Shown: positions 1-6,548, numbered from the stretch's first letter. The stretch is DNA of 6,548 nt from Prevotellaceae bacterium (GCA_022508685.1 JAFLUS010000112.1:1-6548); one strand, 5' to 3'. The notes: generated from the letters alone by a model not told the origin. Made by a program: numbers and translations.

Positions 1-25
1 TTTGCGTTATATCGTCTGAAAGGTT

Positions 26-2545
26 TTACTTGACAAGAATTTTCTTGCCGTTCTGAATGTAGATGCCTTTCGACAGGGATGAAGCATTGGTGCGGCGGCC
101 GTCGAGCATGTAGACGTTGTTGTCGGTGGCGATTCCGTCGGCATTGAATGAACGGATGCCGGTGGATTCGGTTACCGTCAGTACGCCGGCGACGAAGGTG
201 AGGTCGTAACTTTCGGCTACGGCAGTGACGGTGATGGGATATTCTCCCGGTTCCGACGTTTCGTCAGCCTCAACGGTGAAAATGGGTTCTTCGAGCCACA
301 CGGGAACGGTTTCGTCGTTCACCAATCCGCTGAATTCCAATGTAAATTCGGGATTGGCTTGTCCGGCTTCGCGCGTCGCGTTGTTCACCATAGCAGTGGC
401 TGCCACTTTCTGCACGACGAGATAACCATCTTGGAAATCCACGTTTTCGTCGGTAATGGTACCGCGGCTAATCGTGATGACGTGGCGTCCGGCAGGCGAT
501 GTCGGTGTCGCTTCGCACGTCATTTCGGGCTTGCCTTCCACGTAGTCGCCAATCATCTGATAGGTGAACTCCGGATTCTCTTCGCCGTAGTAGCGAATGG
601 TGTTGCGCACCTTGACCGTCGTTCCGAATTCGATGACGTTGACAAAGTTCTTCCATTGTGCCATTTGCGCATACTTTGCCTTTGTTCCGCTCGGCACGTA
701 GAGTGCACACGAAGTCGTGCTGACACCCGTAAAGACATCGTTTCCAGTCAGTCGGGGTACGTCTTTGGCATTGACGCGCAATTCCTGCAAGGCAGATGCA
801 CTGCGGAATGCTTCACGTCCGATAGTCGTCAGACTGCCGGGCAACACGATTTTTGCCAGACGGCTGCATCCTGCCATTGCGTAGTCGTGCAGCGTCACCG
901 TTCCCGAAGGAATTGTCAGTTCGCCACCCGTATTGGGCAGCACGCAAATCAAGTCGGTAGCGTCGGCAGCATTCCACACGATGCCGTGTTCGTCGATGCT
1001 GAAGTCGGCATCAGCAGCCGGAGCACCTATTTCGATGTCGCCCAACAACAGACACAATGCCAGTGCACCATCGCCAATGTGCGTCAGTCCGGCTGGCAGT
1101 TTCAATGTACGCAACTGGCGGCAAGCATAGAATGCACGTTCAGGCAGTTCGTTGTCGGCAGTCGTCAATCGGCGACTTCCGTCGATGAAGTACGGCTGAC
1201 CGCCCGCCACGAAGGTTGCTGCAGACAAGTCGAGGTCATACAGGTTTCCGTCCGTCCGTTCGCCATATTCGTCCGCACCTGCCAGTTTGCGCAGATAGAG
1301 CAAGTCGGTGGAGTTGATGTTTCCCGTCAGTGTCAGACTGCCTACATCGTTCATTTCCGCTTCGGTGATGAACGTGCTCAACGTTCCTGCCTGTTCCAGC
1401 ACAACGGCTTTCTCCGTGAGGTCGCGACGTGCACCCTTGATACCGATAATCATATCCTGACCGATGCTGAACTCGTAGTAACTGGGATTGAGCAACGAGA
1501 TGTCGTAATAGCCATCGTCGTCACCACTCCATCCCCAGTTGACATAGACCTTACCGGTGGCGTTATAACCATGCAACACGAAGGCGTGGCCGCCATTGTT
1601 CCAGTCGGCACCGCCATAGTAAATGGGGCCGTCCTCGCTGATGGCTCTGAACACCATGTCCATCCATTCTTCGTCGGAATAGTATTTCGTGCCATAGTAG
1701 TTGTCGCGCTCATAGCATACTGCTTCCGTAAAACCAAAGTAGGTGCGCATTCCGGCAGCAGCCTCGGTGGAATAAGCACCGCTACCGCCTTCGGACGAAC
1801 CGCCATACTCCATGTCGGAAGCCACACCGCAGTCGCGCATCAGCACTGCCACAGCCATGGCCTGCTCGTTGTTGTACTGACCATAGTTGTACGTGTCGAG
1901 CATATTGTCCCAATCGTAGATGTCGTTGTCGAAGTCTGCCGTGACGGGCGTACCCTTATAATAAATGGTACGTTTGCCGATGCCATGTTCCGGCACTTGG
2001 AAATAGTTGAGCACCTGTGCCAACGCCGTAGCCACACAACCGGTGTAGCAGCGGCTGTAACCAGCCTGTGGCAACAACATATTGTAGGGGTCCAACTGGT
2101 CCCATTTCGTCGTCATCAACGGCCCCACCTGCGTAGGATATTTTCCCGGGTCGGGAGCAATCGGAACCAACGCCCGCTGATGGCGTACAGCATAGGCTAC
2201 CGCACCATCGACAGCATCGAGCCACCATTGGAAATTGGTGTTCTCGCCGTTGGAATAACGCTCCATCGACACGCCAAGCACTTCGGGCACGAGGTCGTCG
2301 GCAGACACAACGGCAAAACCTCCGCTTTCCAGACCGATGATTTCATAACCGGTAGCCGTCTTCAGCGTGCGCAAGTCCGCTGCCTGTTTTGCAGCCATGC
2401 GCTTCATGAGGCGCTGCTCATTGATGGCCTTCAACGCCGATTCCTTCATCTGCGCCTTCGTTCGCGGAGCAGCCGCAGCCGTCATGGCGAACAGGCAGAT
2501 GCCGAACGTGGTCAAAATACGATTTGTGTTCATTTTTCTATACAT
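26..2545 (-). CDS. Secreted C10-family (streptopain/interpain-like) cysteine peptidase with BspA-type LRR, MBG repeats and C-terminal sorting-type tail
   Basis: Complete gene of 839 residues, predicted to cleave proteins outside the cell. Residues 5-26 form a signal peptide (hydrophobic core ending in TAAAA). Residues about 27-135 are an inhibitory propeptide containing GFAVVSADD (76-84), typical of C10 zymogens. The peptidase domain spans about 137-375 and matches SpeB at its key positions: oxyanion Gln150 in TTKWDQ, nucleophile Cys170 in TGCVATA, His320 in GGHAFVLHGY, and Trp337 in VNWGWSG. It therefore looks active. Residues about 385-640 are BspA-type leucine-rich repeats (RAFYACRQLRTLKLP, REAFRSASALQEL, then YVPSGTKAKYAQ). 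Residues 643-793 hold two MBG-like repeats, each with an NPEFT motif. Residues 796-839 form a tail with YMLDGRR and KGIYIQNGKKILVK, like type IX-exported Prevotella proteins. Start: Met1 (2545) and Met5 (2533) are both possible; Met5 gives a more standard signal peptide. Family and domain calls are by motif recognition. Substrate is unknown; interpain A (haem-protein degradation) and SpeB are the named relatives. Confidence 0.93.
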   Translation of the reverse strand: MYRKMNTNRILTTFGICLFAMTAAAAPRTKAQMKESALKAINEQRLMKRMAAKQAADLRTLKTATGYEIIGLESGGFAVVSADDLVPEVLGVSMERYSNGENTNFQWWLDAVDGAVAYAVRHQRALVPIAPDPGKYPTQVGPLMTTKWDQLDPYNMLLPQAGYSRCYTGCVATALAQVLNYFQVPEHGIGKRTIYYKGTPVTADFDNDIYDWDNMLDTYNYGQYNNEQAMAVAVLMRDCGVASDMEYGGSSEGGSGAYSTEAAAGMRTYFGFTEAVCYERDNYYGTKYYSDEEWMDMVFRAISEDGPIYYGGADWNNGGHAFVLHGYNATGKVYVNWGWSGDDDGYYDISLLNPSYYEFSIGQDMIIGIKGARRDLTEKAVVLEQAGTLSTFITEAEMNDVGSLTLTGNINSTDLLYLRKLAGADEYGERTDGNLYDLDLSAATFVAGGQPYFIDGSRRLTTADNELPERAFYACRQLRTLKLPAGLTHIGDGALALCLLLGDIEIGAPAADADFSIDEHGIVWNAADATDLICVLPNTGGELTIPSGTVTLHDYAMAGCSRLAKIVLPGSLTTIGREAFRSASALQELRVNAKDVPRLTGNDVFTGVSTTSCALYVPSGTKAKYAQMAQWKNFVNVIEFGTTVKVRNTIRYYGEENPEFTYQMIGDYVEGKPEMTCEATPTSPAGRHVITISRGTITDENVDFQDGYLVVQKVAATAMVNNATREAGQANPEFTLEFSGLVNDETVPVWLEEPIFTVEADETSEPGEYPITVTAVAESYDLTFVAGVLTVTESTGIRSFNADGIATDNNVYMLDGRRTNASSLSKGIYIQNGKKILVK
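167..619 (-). repeat. Two tandem MBG-type beta-sandwich repeats in the peptidase
   Basis: Residues 643-713 and 716-793 of the peptidase each follow the MBG pattern: an opening (YYGEENPEFTYQMIG; REAGQANPEFTLEFSG), a middle P...A....(S/P).G.(H/Y).I(T) segment (SPAGRHVITIS; SEPGEYPITVTA), and a closing strand (FQDGYLVVQK; FVAGVLTVTE). Such repeats are usually extracellular spacers or binding modules. Here they separate the leucine-rich repeats from the C-terminal tail. Confidence 0.65.
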
Positions 2546-2562
2546 TTTATTTTACCAAAACG
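2531..2562 (-). promoter_or_regulatory. A-rich translation start region of the peptidase gene, two candidate ATGs
   Basis: The minus strand downstream of the hairpin reads GGTAAAATAAA, then ATG (2545), TATAGAAAA, then in-frame ATG (2533). There is no clear Shine-Dalgarno; an A-rich leader is normal for Bacteroidota. The second ATG also has an A-rich stretch just before it and gives a signal peptide starting MNTNRIL. No convincing Bacteroidota promoter (TTTG ... TAnnTTTG) was found in the spacer; a TACATTGA stretch at 2604-2597 is only a partial match. Confidence 0.35.
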
Positions 2563-2590
2563 GAGCGGGACAGACCATGCTGTCCCGCTC
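2557..2590 (-). terminator. Intergenic stem-loop with short T-run (terminator or attenuator)
   Basis: Minus strand: GAGCGGGACAG (2590-2580), loop CATGGT (2579-2574), CTGTCCCGCTC (2573-2563), then CG and TTTT (2560-2557). The 11-bp stem is perfect with 8 G-C pairs, and it begins 20 bases after the upstream stop codon. The T-run is on the minus-strand side only, which matches termination of the adhesin-like gene. The run is short and offset by two bases, so termination may be incomplete. Only 17 bases separate the stem from the peptidase start at 2545, leaving little room for a separate promoter behind it. Confidence 0.6.
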
Positions 2591-2610
2591 GCCATTCAAT
2601 GTATGAAGAA

Positions 2611-5600
2611 TTACTTCAAGAGAACCTTGTTGCCACCTACGATGTAAACACCCTTCAGACCATCAAACGAAGTCGTTTGCTTGCGAACGAGTTTACCATC
2701 GAGCGTGTAAACGTCAACCGGTTGAGTAACGACCGTAATCTTGTTCAGACCGGTAGCAACCGATACCGTTGCCTCTACAGGCTTCGATTCTTGACCATTC
2801 GTGTACACTACAGATACAGCCACAGTGTGTGAACCATCAGCAACATCTTCCAATGTAGCAGTTACTTCATCTGCGGTAGCAGTAGCAACGAGTTCGCCGT
2901 CAAGATAGATGTTGAAGTGGTCGATTTCAACCGAACCCGTACCTGCGAGGAAAGTGATATCGTCAACAACGAGTTCAAATTCATCGGTTACGTTGAAGTG
3001 GCGAATTGCAATCCAACCTGCTGCACCTGCGTAAGAACTCAAGTCTGCAGTGTATTCCTTATATTCACCAGTTGCAACAAATTCTGCGCTGACAGGTTCG
3101 AATGTAGATACATCCGTAGCACTTTCCGTAGAAACATATACTTGGAAATGTTCCTTGCAGTAATCTGCATCTTGACCAACTGCCCAGAACTTGAATGTTC
3201 CGTCAAGCACTGCATCAGGAGATACAAGCCAGTTGTCAGGTGTCAATGCACGTTGAGTATCATTGTCATAACTTGCGGAGTGTACCGTACCCTCACCTGT
3301 ATGAGCGGTGATATCCGTTCCTGTTTCGTGAGTGTTGTAGTGGTATTCCCAGTTGAAGCCGTCGCCGTCAGCATCGATAAATGTCCAGCCACCTGTACCT
3401 TCTTCAAAACTTTCAGTTACTTCTTCTGCCTGAACAGCATCAAGGTCTGGAGCCGTCCAACTTACCAAGATGCTGGATACATCTTCAACAGCAGCAGCAA
3501 CTACGTCTGTTACAGGAGCAGCAGTAGATTCCTTCACGCTGATGATGGTTTCAGCAGCATCGTTATCCGGGTTCAAGTCGTTCGTGTACGTTACGGTAGC
3601 CGTAATCGTTACGTCAGCAGCATCGTCGAAGATAGTTGTAGCCAATTCAGCCGTGAATTCAGCCGTTGTGAACGGAGCGAGTGCTTCGCTGGCCGTTTCA
3701 GTCAGCAACGTTTCGTCACCAGCCTTGATGGTTACGGTGTAACCGCTTGCTGCGTTTTCACCTTCGTTCTTCACTGTTGCCGTGATAGTAGCAGCCTTAC
3801 CAGCCTGTACACTCTTCGGAGCGTCTACAGCAACCGAAAGGTCGTATTGATAGAGGTCGAGAATCTTGATGTTGTCGAGCAATACGTTTGTTTGATCGGC
3901 AGTAATGTTAGCCATGAAACCAATGCGTACCCAACGTTCGTTCTTCAGACTTGCAGGAATAACCACCTTGTAAGTTTGGTATGCATCACCCAACGTAACT
4001 GTTTCCAGTTCGGTTGTTTCACCAGCAGGAGTGATAGCATAGACTGTCAACTTGTCCGTATCGCTTGTACCCTTCTTGGCATCGAACAATACCGTAGGAT
4101 TAGCCGCAGATTTCACATCCAATTTGAATGTTTCGAAAGTCGCTGCGCCTGCTTCGTAGCCTGTAAGTGCCAAAGCAACGTCACCGTCAGAACCATCTTG
4201 AGATACACCCAAAGCAGCATTTTCGTTGTAATCCCAGAAATAGTGCAGAGCCGAGCCTGTGAAGTGTTCTTCAATCGGCAATTCATACGGAGCACCGATG
4301 AGTGCGTATGCAAACCACGACGTCGGGTCGCTTTCGTTGGCACCAACCACAGCCTTCACACCGAAGTAACCATAGTAAGGTTCGCCTTCGTCAACAGGGA
4401 AGTTGACCGTAGCAGTTGTCTGACCAGTTACAGAACCGATAGTTTCACCTTCCATTGGGAATAGCATGCCCCAGAATTCTTGCACTTCAATGGTCGTGAT
4501 GTCATACTTCACGGTTGCAGGGTTGATGTAACCACCATTCAGACCTTCAACTGCATCCCAAGAGAGGCTGATGCTGTTGCCTGTAGGCATACCTGTAACC
4601 TGAACATTCTCAACGTCAGCAGGTGCATCTTGACCTACCCATACGCTTACTTTTTCAGATTTTGCACCTGTACCCTTCGTGTTAGATGCTTGTGCATAGT
4701 ATACATAAGATGCACCATCTTCAACTTCAGTATCTTTCCAAGTCAACGTAGCACCAGGTTGTTGGCCGGCAAAAGACTTCACGACTTCATCGTCACGATA
4801 AATGTTGACATCTACCGTACCGCTCAGGTTGCTTCCATTGATAGCAGTCGTAGGAGCAGTTACCGAAACGTTTACTTCCAATGCACCTTCAGCACCGGCT
4901 GTAGCAGTCAGGACAGGAGCAGCAGGAGCAGTAGGTTCTGCACCAAGTTCAATCGTCAACGATTTCACGGACAAGTTCCACATATTTGCATCAGAAATAG
5001 CGTGGATTGCCACATACCATACACCGGCATCACCGTCAGTAGTGAAATCACCATCAAAATCAAGACCCTCTTTGCTTGCTACAGTTGTCGGAGCAATTGC
5101 AGTAATGTTCAAACCTGCAACAGTAGCAGCCTTACCCACTTTCACTTCAAATTTTTCAGGATAAGTTGCACTATAAGATGCAGCATTAACCGTTACACTA
5201 TAGTTCTTGTTGGCTTCGAGTTCAATCGGAAGAATCAAATAATCATTAGCCTCATTGCTCGTGCTATAGCCATAGTAAGTACCATAAGAAGAACTCCAAC
5301 TCCAAGTTTTACCATCATTGTTAGCATCAATAACGGTGTATTTCTTGAACTCGTTCTGCAGCGTCAGATTAGAAGTGTAAGGCGCTTTAACTACTTCAAC
5401 TTCGGGTTTGTCTGCACTAAGAGTCAATTCGGAAATATAGTTCAAATAGTACATACGATCCGTAGCAGCATTCAGAACCAATGCTTGTTCCGGATCCATT
5501 GTCAGCGTCTTAGCATCTGCATCATAAGTGAATGTAAGAACATCAAGTGGAACATAGGTACCATTCAACTCATTCACATTAGCAAAATAAGAATAGAGAT

Positions 5601-6548
5601 CTACAGCATAGGTACTGTTATATCCAAGATATTGCAATGTCGGGAACGTAACCTTATTGCCTTCCAACGTACCCATAATCCATGGAGTAGGCCATTCTGC
5701 AAAAAGACCGCTAAGGTAAACTTCATTACCTACAAAAGATACCTTTGCAGTAGCCGGAAGAGTTCCTTTATTATCAGAACCTACTGCGTACCAATTTTCA
5801 ACTGTAGCACCTGCAGGCAGTTCAATCAATGTTGTTGAAGGAGGTTCATAACCTGCATCCAATGTCCATACAGTTTCATAGTCCGCATTACCACTGAACG
5901 TATCATCATCGTCCCAATAAACACCGACGAAATGGTCTTCGTTAGAACCTACGAGAGAAATCACATCACCATCAATAGTGAATACAATATCGCCAGGTAA
6001 TTTATCGCCAAAACCATCTTCCTCATCATAATCACCCCAGTTCACACTCAAGGTAGCACCATACGTCGTATTCCAAGCCACTGGCTGACCTGCAGGAATT
6101 GTAATGGTATTGCCTGATTTTGTACCCTTTACCCAACTACCTGCCGAATAGTGAGAGATAATGTCCTTGATGTATACAGTACCGTCTGCAGTTTCTACGA
6201 TTTCCACCGTACCACTTTGTGCTGCAAGATATACACTCTGACCACTTGCATAATAAGCATATCCTTCGCGAGTGTAGTACTTGTGCTCACCTGCATCCGG
6301 AGCGGTAATAATACCATGGCTGTCTGTAGTGGCAGCATGACGGCTCGTCAAATCTGCTTTATTGAAAGCAGCATCTTTCAACGACAATGCCGCACGGGAT
6401 GCTTTCAGCATTCCGCGTACACGATCTTGCTGACCCAATGCAGCAACAGTCTGCTTCGGAGCGAAGTGGTTAGACGACTGTGCAGACCAGTCATACACTA
6501 CGTTTACACCTGCTGCTTCTGCTGCTTTTGCAGCCTCTTTTGCAGCCA
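2611..6548 (-). CDS. Large exported multidomain adhesin-like protein (jelly-roll / Fn3 / CARDB / cleaved-adhesin domain), 5' end missing
   Basis: Partial gene. The frame is open to the window edge, first full codon at 6546, giving 1311 visible residues (numbered from there). The true start lies beyond 6548. The visible N-terminus is Ala/Lys/Glu-rich (AAKEAAKAAEAAG). Order of domains: two related beta-modules (112-228, 264-374); a jelly-roll (387-533) with DANNDG; two Fn3-like domains (539-638, 641-751); a second jelly-roll (753-897); a CARDB-like domain (900-1004, motif TVKNEGENAASGYTV); Fn3 first half (1010-1035, LVSWTAP); a cleaved-adhesin domain (1044-1202) with DADGDG, LTPDNWLVSP, FWAVGQDADY and VVDDITF, close to gingipain/HagA adhesin modules; Fn3 second half (1206-1263); a tail (1272-1311) with VYTLDGK and KGVYIVGGNKVLLK. 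No catalytic motif is visible, so a surface or secreted binding role is inferred; a glycosidase or peptidase domain could still lie in the missing part. The only Cys seen is in the cleaved-adhesin domain. Confidence 0.9.
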   Translation of the reverse strand, partial: AAKEAAKAAEAAGVNVVYDWSAQSSNHFAPKQTVAALGQQDRVRGMLKASRAALSLKDAAFNKADLTSRHAATTDSHGIITAPDAGEHKYYTREGYAYYASGQSVYLAAQSGTVEIVETADGTVYIKDIISHYSAGSWVKGTKSGNTITIPAGQPVAWNTTYGATLSVNWGDYDEEDGFGDKLPGDIVFTIDGDVISLVGSNEDHFVGVYWDDDDTFSGNADYETVWTLDAGYEPPSTTLIELPAGATVENWYAVGSDNKGTLPATAKVSFVGNEVYLSGLFAEWPTPWIMGTLEGNKVTFPTLQYLGYNSTYAVDLYSYFANVNELNGTYVPLDVLTFTYDADAKTLTMDPEQALVLNAATDRMYYLNYISELTLSADKPEVEVVKAPYTSNLTLQNEFKKYTVIDANNDGKTWSWSSSYGTYYGYSTSNEANDYLILPIELEANKNYSVTVNAASYSATYPEKFEVKVGKAATVAGLNITAIAPTTVASKEGLDFDGDFTTDGDAGVWYVAIHAISDANMWNLSVKSLTIELGAEPTAPAAPVLTATAGAEGALEVNVSVTAPTTAINGSNLSGTVDVNIYRDDEVVKSFAGQQPGATLTWKDTEVEDGASYVYYAQASNTKGTGAKSEKVSVWVGQDAPADVENVQVTGMPTGNSISLSWDAVEGLNGGYINPATVKYDITTIEVQEFWGMLFPMEGETIGSVTGQTTATVNFPVDEGEPYYGYFGVKAVVGANESDPTSWFAYALIGAPYELPIEEHFTGSALHYFWDYNENAALGVSQDGSDGDVALALTGYEAGAATFETFKLDVKSAANPTVLFDAKKGTSDTDKLTVYAITPAGETTELETVTLGDAYQTYKVVIPASLKNERWVRIGFMANITADQTNVLLDNIKILDLYQYDLSVAVDAPKSVQAGKAATITATVKNEGENAASGYTVTIKAGDETLLTETASEALAPFTTAEFTAELATTIFDDAADVTITATVTYTNDLNPDNDAAETIISVKESTAAPVTDVVAAAVEDVSSILVSWTAPDLDAVQAEEVTESFEEGTGGWTFIDADGDGFNWEYHYNTHETGTDITAHTGEGTVHSASYDNDTQRALTPDNWLVSPDAVLDGTFKFWAVGQDADYCKEHFQVYVSTESATDVSTFEPVSAEFVATGEYKEYTADLSSYAGAAGWIAIRHFNVTDEFELVVDDITFLAGTGSVEIDHFNIYLDGELVATATADEVTATLEDVADGSHTVAVSVVYTNGQESKPVEATVSVATGLNKITVVTQPVDVYTLDGKLVRKQTTSFDGLKGVYIVGGNKVLLK
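2941..3417 (-). other. Cleaved-adhesin (gingipain/HagA-type) jelly-roll domain inserted in an Fn3 domain
   Basis: Visible residues 1044-1202 of the adhesin-like protein. The order SFEEG..GWTFIDADGDG, ALTPDNWLVSP, TFKFWAVGQDADY, EHFQVYVST, WIAIRHFNVTD and LVVDDITFLAG follows the cleaved-adhesin domains of P. gingivalis gingipains and HagA. The DADGDG motif corresponds to the calcium-binding start of those domains (established for gingipain adhesin modules; binding here is inferred). Flanking pieces LVSWTAPD (before) and DHFNIYLDGELVA (after) are consecutive strands of one Fn3 domain. Confidence 0.8.
5425..6213 (-). repeat. Two diverged copies of a beta-rich module in the adhesin-like protein
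   Basis: Copy A is visible residues 112-228 (6213-5863) and copy B is 264-374 (5757-5425). They share the pattern VY(I/L)..(I/L)......W..GT..GN.(I/V)T.P..Q....N.TY: copy A has TVYIKDI, SWVKGTKSGNTITIP and WNTTYG; copy B has EVYLSGL, PWIMGTLEGNKVTFP and YNSTYA. Each then carries a beta-hairpin with a second short conserved stretch (IVFTIDGDVISL and LTFTYDADAKTLTM). The copies are too diverged to show as a DNA repeat. I have the impression that similar modules occur in other Bacteroidota surface proteins, but I cannot assign a named family. Confidence 0.6.

Noticed and set aside
1..25. Terminator or small gene downstream of the peptidase
   Set aside because: Only 25 bases remain and no inverted repeat or T-run is visible in them; any terminator would be outside the window.
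2480..2545. Lipoprotein signal peptide on the peptidase (Cys17 in the hydrophobic segment)
   Set aside because: The residues before Cys17 are FGI, which do not fit a lipobox, and the hydrophobic stretch continues past it to TAAAA, fitting cleavage by signal peptidase I.
2563..2590. The intergenic hairpin as a plus-strand or bidirectional terminator
   Set aside because: On the plus strand the stem is followed by GCCATTCAAT with no T-run, and no plus-strand gene ends there.
359..2647. 762-codon open frame on the plus strand, antisense to the peptidase gene
   Set aside because: It is in exact codon-to-codon antisense register with the peptidase, so its stops would need TTA, CTA or TCA codons in the peptidase, which that GC-rich gene avoids. 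Its product is His/Cys/Arg-rich with no recognisable domain, while the minus strand shows a full set of conserved motifs.
2597..2660. Bacteroidota-type promoter for the peptidase gene in the end of the upstream gene
   Set aside because: TACATTGA is only a partial match to TAnnTTTG, and no TTTG lies at a suitable distance before it.
2917..5838. 515- and 452-codon open frames on the plus strand (2917-4464 and 4480-5838)
   Set aside because: Both are in the same codon-to-codon antisense register with the adhesin-like gene and are explained by scarce TTA/CTA/TCA codons there. Their products are Cys/Arg/Ile-rich with no domain pattern.
6496..6498. GTG as the start of the adhesin-like gene
   Set aside because: The frame stays open for 16 more codons to the window edge, and the protein from this GTG has no signal peptide. 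It is an internal valine codon; the real start is outside the window.

Overview
The window comes from a Gram-negative anaerobe of the Bacteroidales, most likely Prevotellaceae (inference from protein architecture; no rRNA or other marker gene is present). The supporting signs are a C10 (streptopain/interpain-type) cysteine peptidase fused to BspA-type leucine-rich repeats and MBG-type repeats, a gingipain-like cleaved-adhesin domain nested in a large Fn3-containing surface protein, the shared C-terminal ending of the form DG(R/K)...KG(I/V)YI..G.K(I/V)L(V/L)K, and A-rich translation starts with no clear Shine-Dalgarno.

Layout: both genes are on the minus strand, so transcription runs from high to low coordinates. 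The upstream gene fills 2611 to the right edge (6548) and lacks its 5' end. It encodes at least 1311 residues of an exported multidomain beta-sandwich protein. In order these are an Ala-rich segment, two diverged beta-modules, a jelly-roll, two Fn3-like domains, a second jelly-roll, a CARDB-like domain, an Fn3 domain interrupted by a cleaved-adhesin jelly-roll, and a C-terminal sorting-type tail. A 65-bp spacer (2546-2610) follows, holding a perfect 11-bp GC-rich stem with a 6-nt loop and a short T-run, which looks like a terminator or attenuator on the minus strand. The downstream gene (26-2545) is complete and encodes an 839-residue secreted C10 peptidase with every visible catalytic residue intact. 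Positions 1-25 are noncoding and too short to interpret.

How they may work together: both proteins carry the same type of C-terminal tail, suggesting export to the cell surface by one route (a type IX-like system is the likely candidate, by inference). One is a protease and the other an adhesin or glycan/protein-binding scaffold. Porphyromonas gingivalis joins protease and cleaved-adhesin domains in single gingipain polypeptides; here a protease from an unrelated family and a cleaved-adhesin protein are adjacent separate genes. Base composition differs strongly between the two genes and within the upstream one. I saw no RNA gene, mobile element, CRISPR array or defence system. The window looks like a secreted-protein locus of known families, with domain arrangements that merit some attention.
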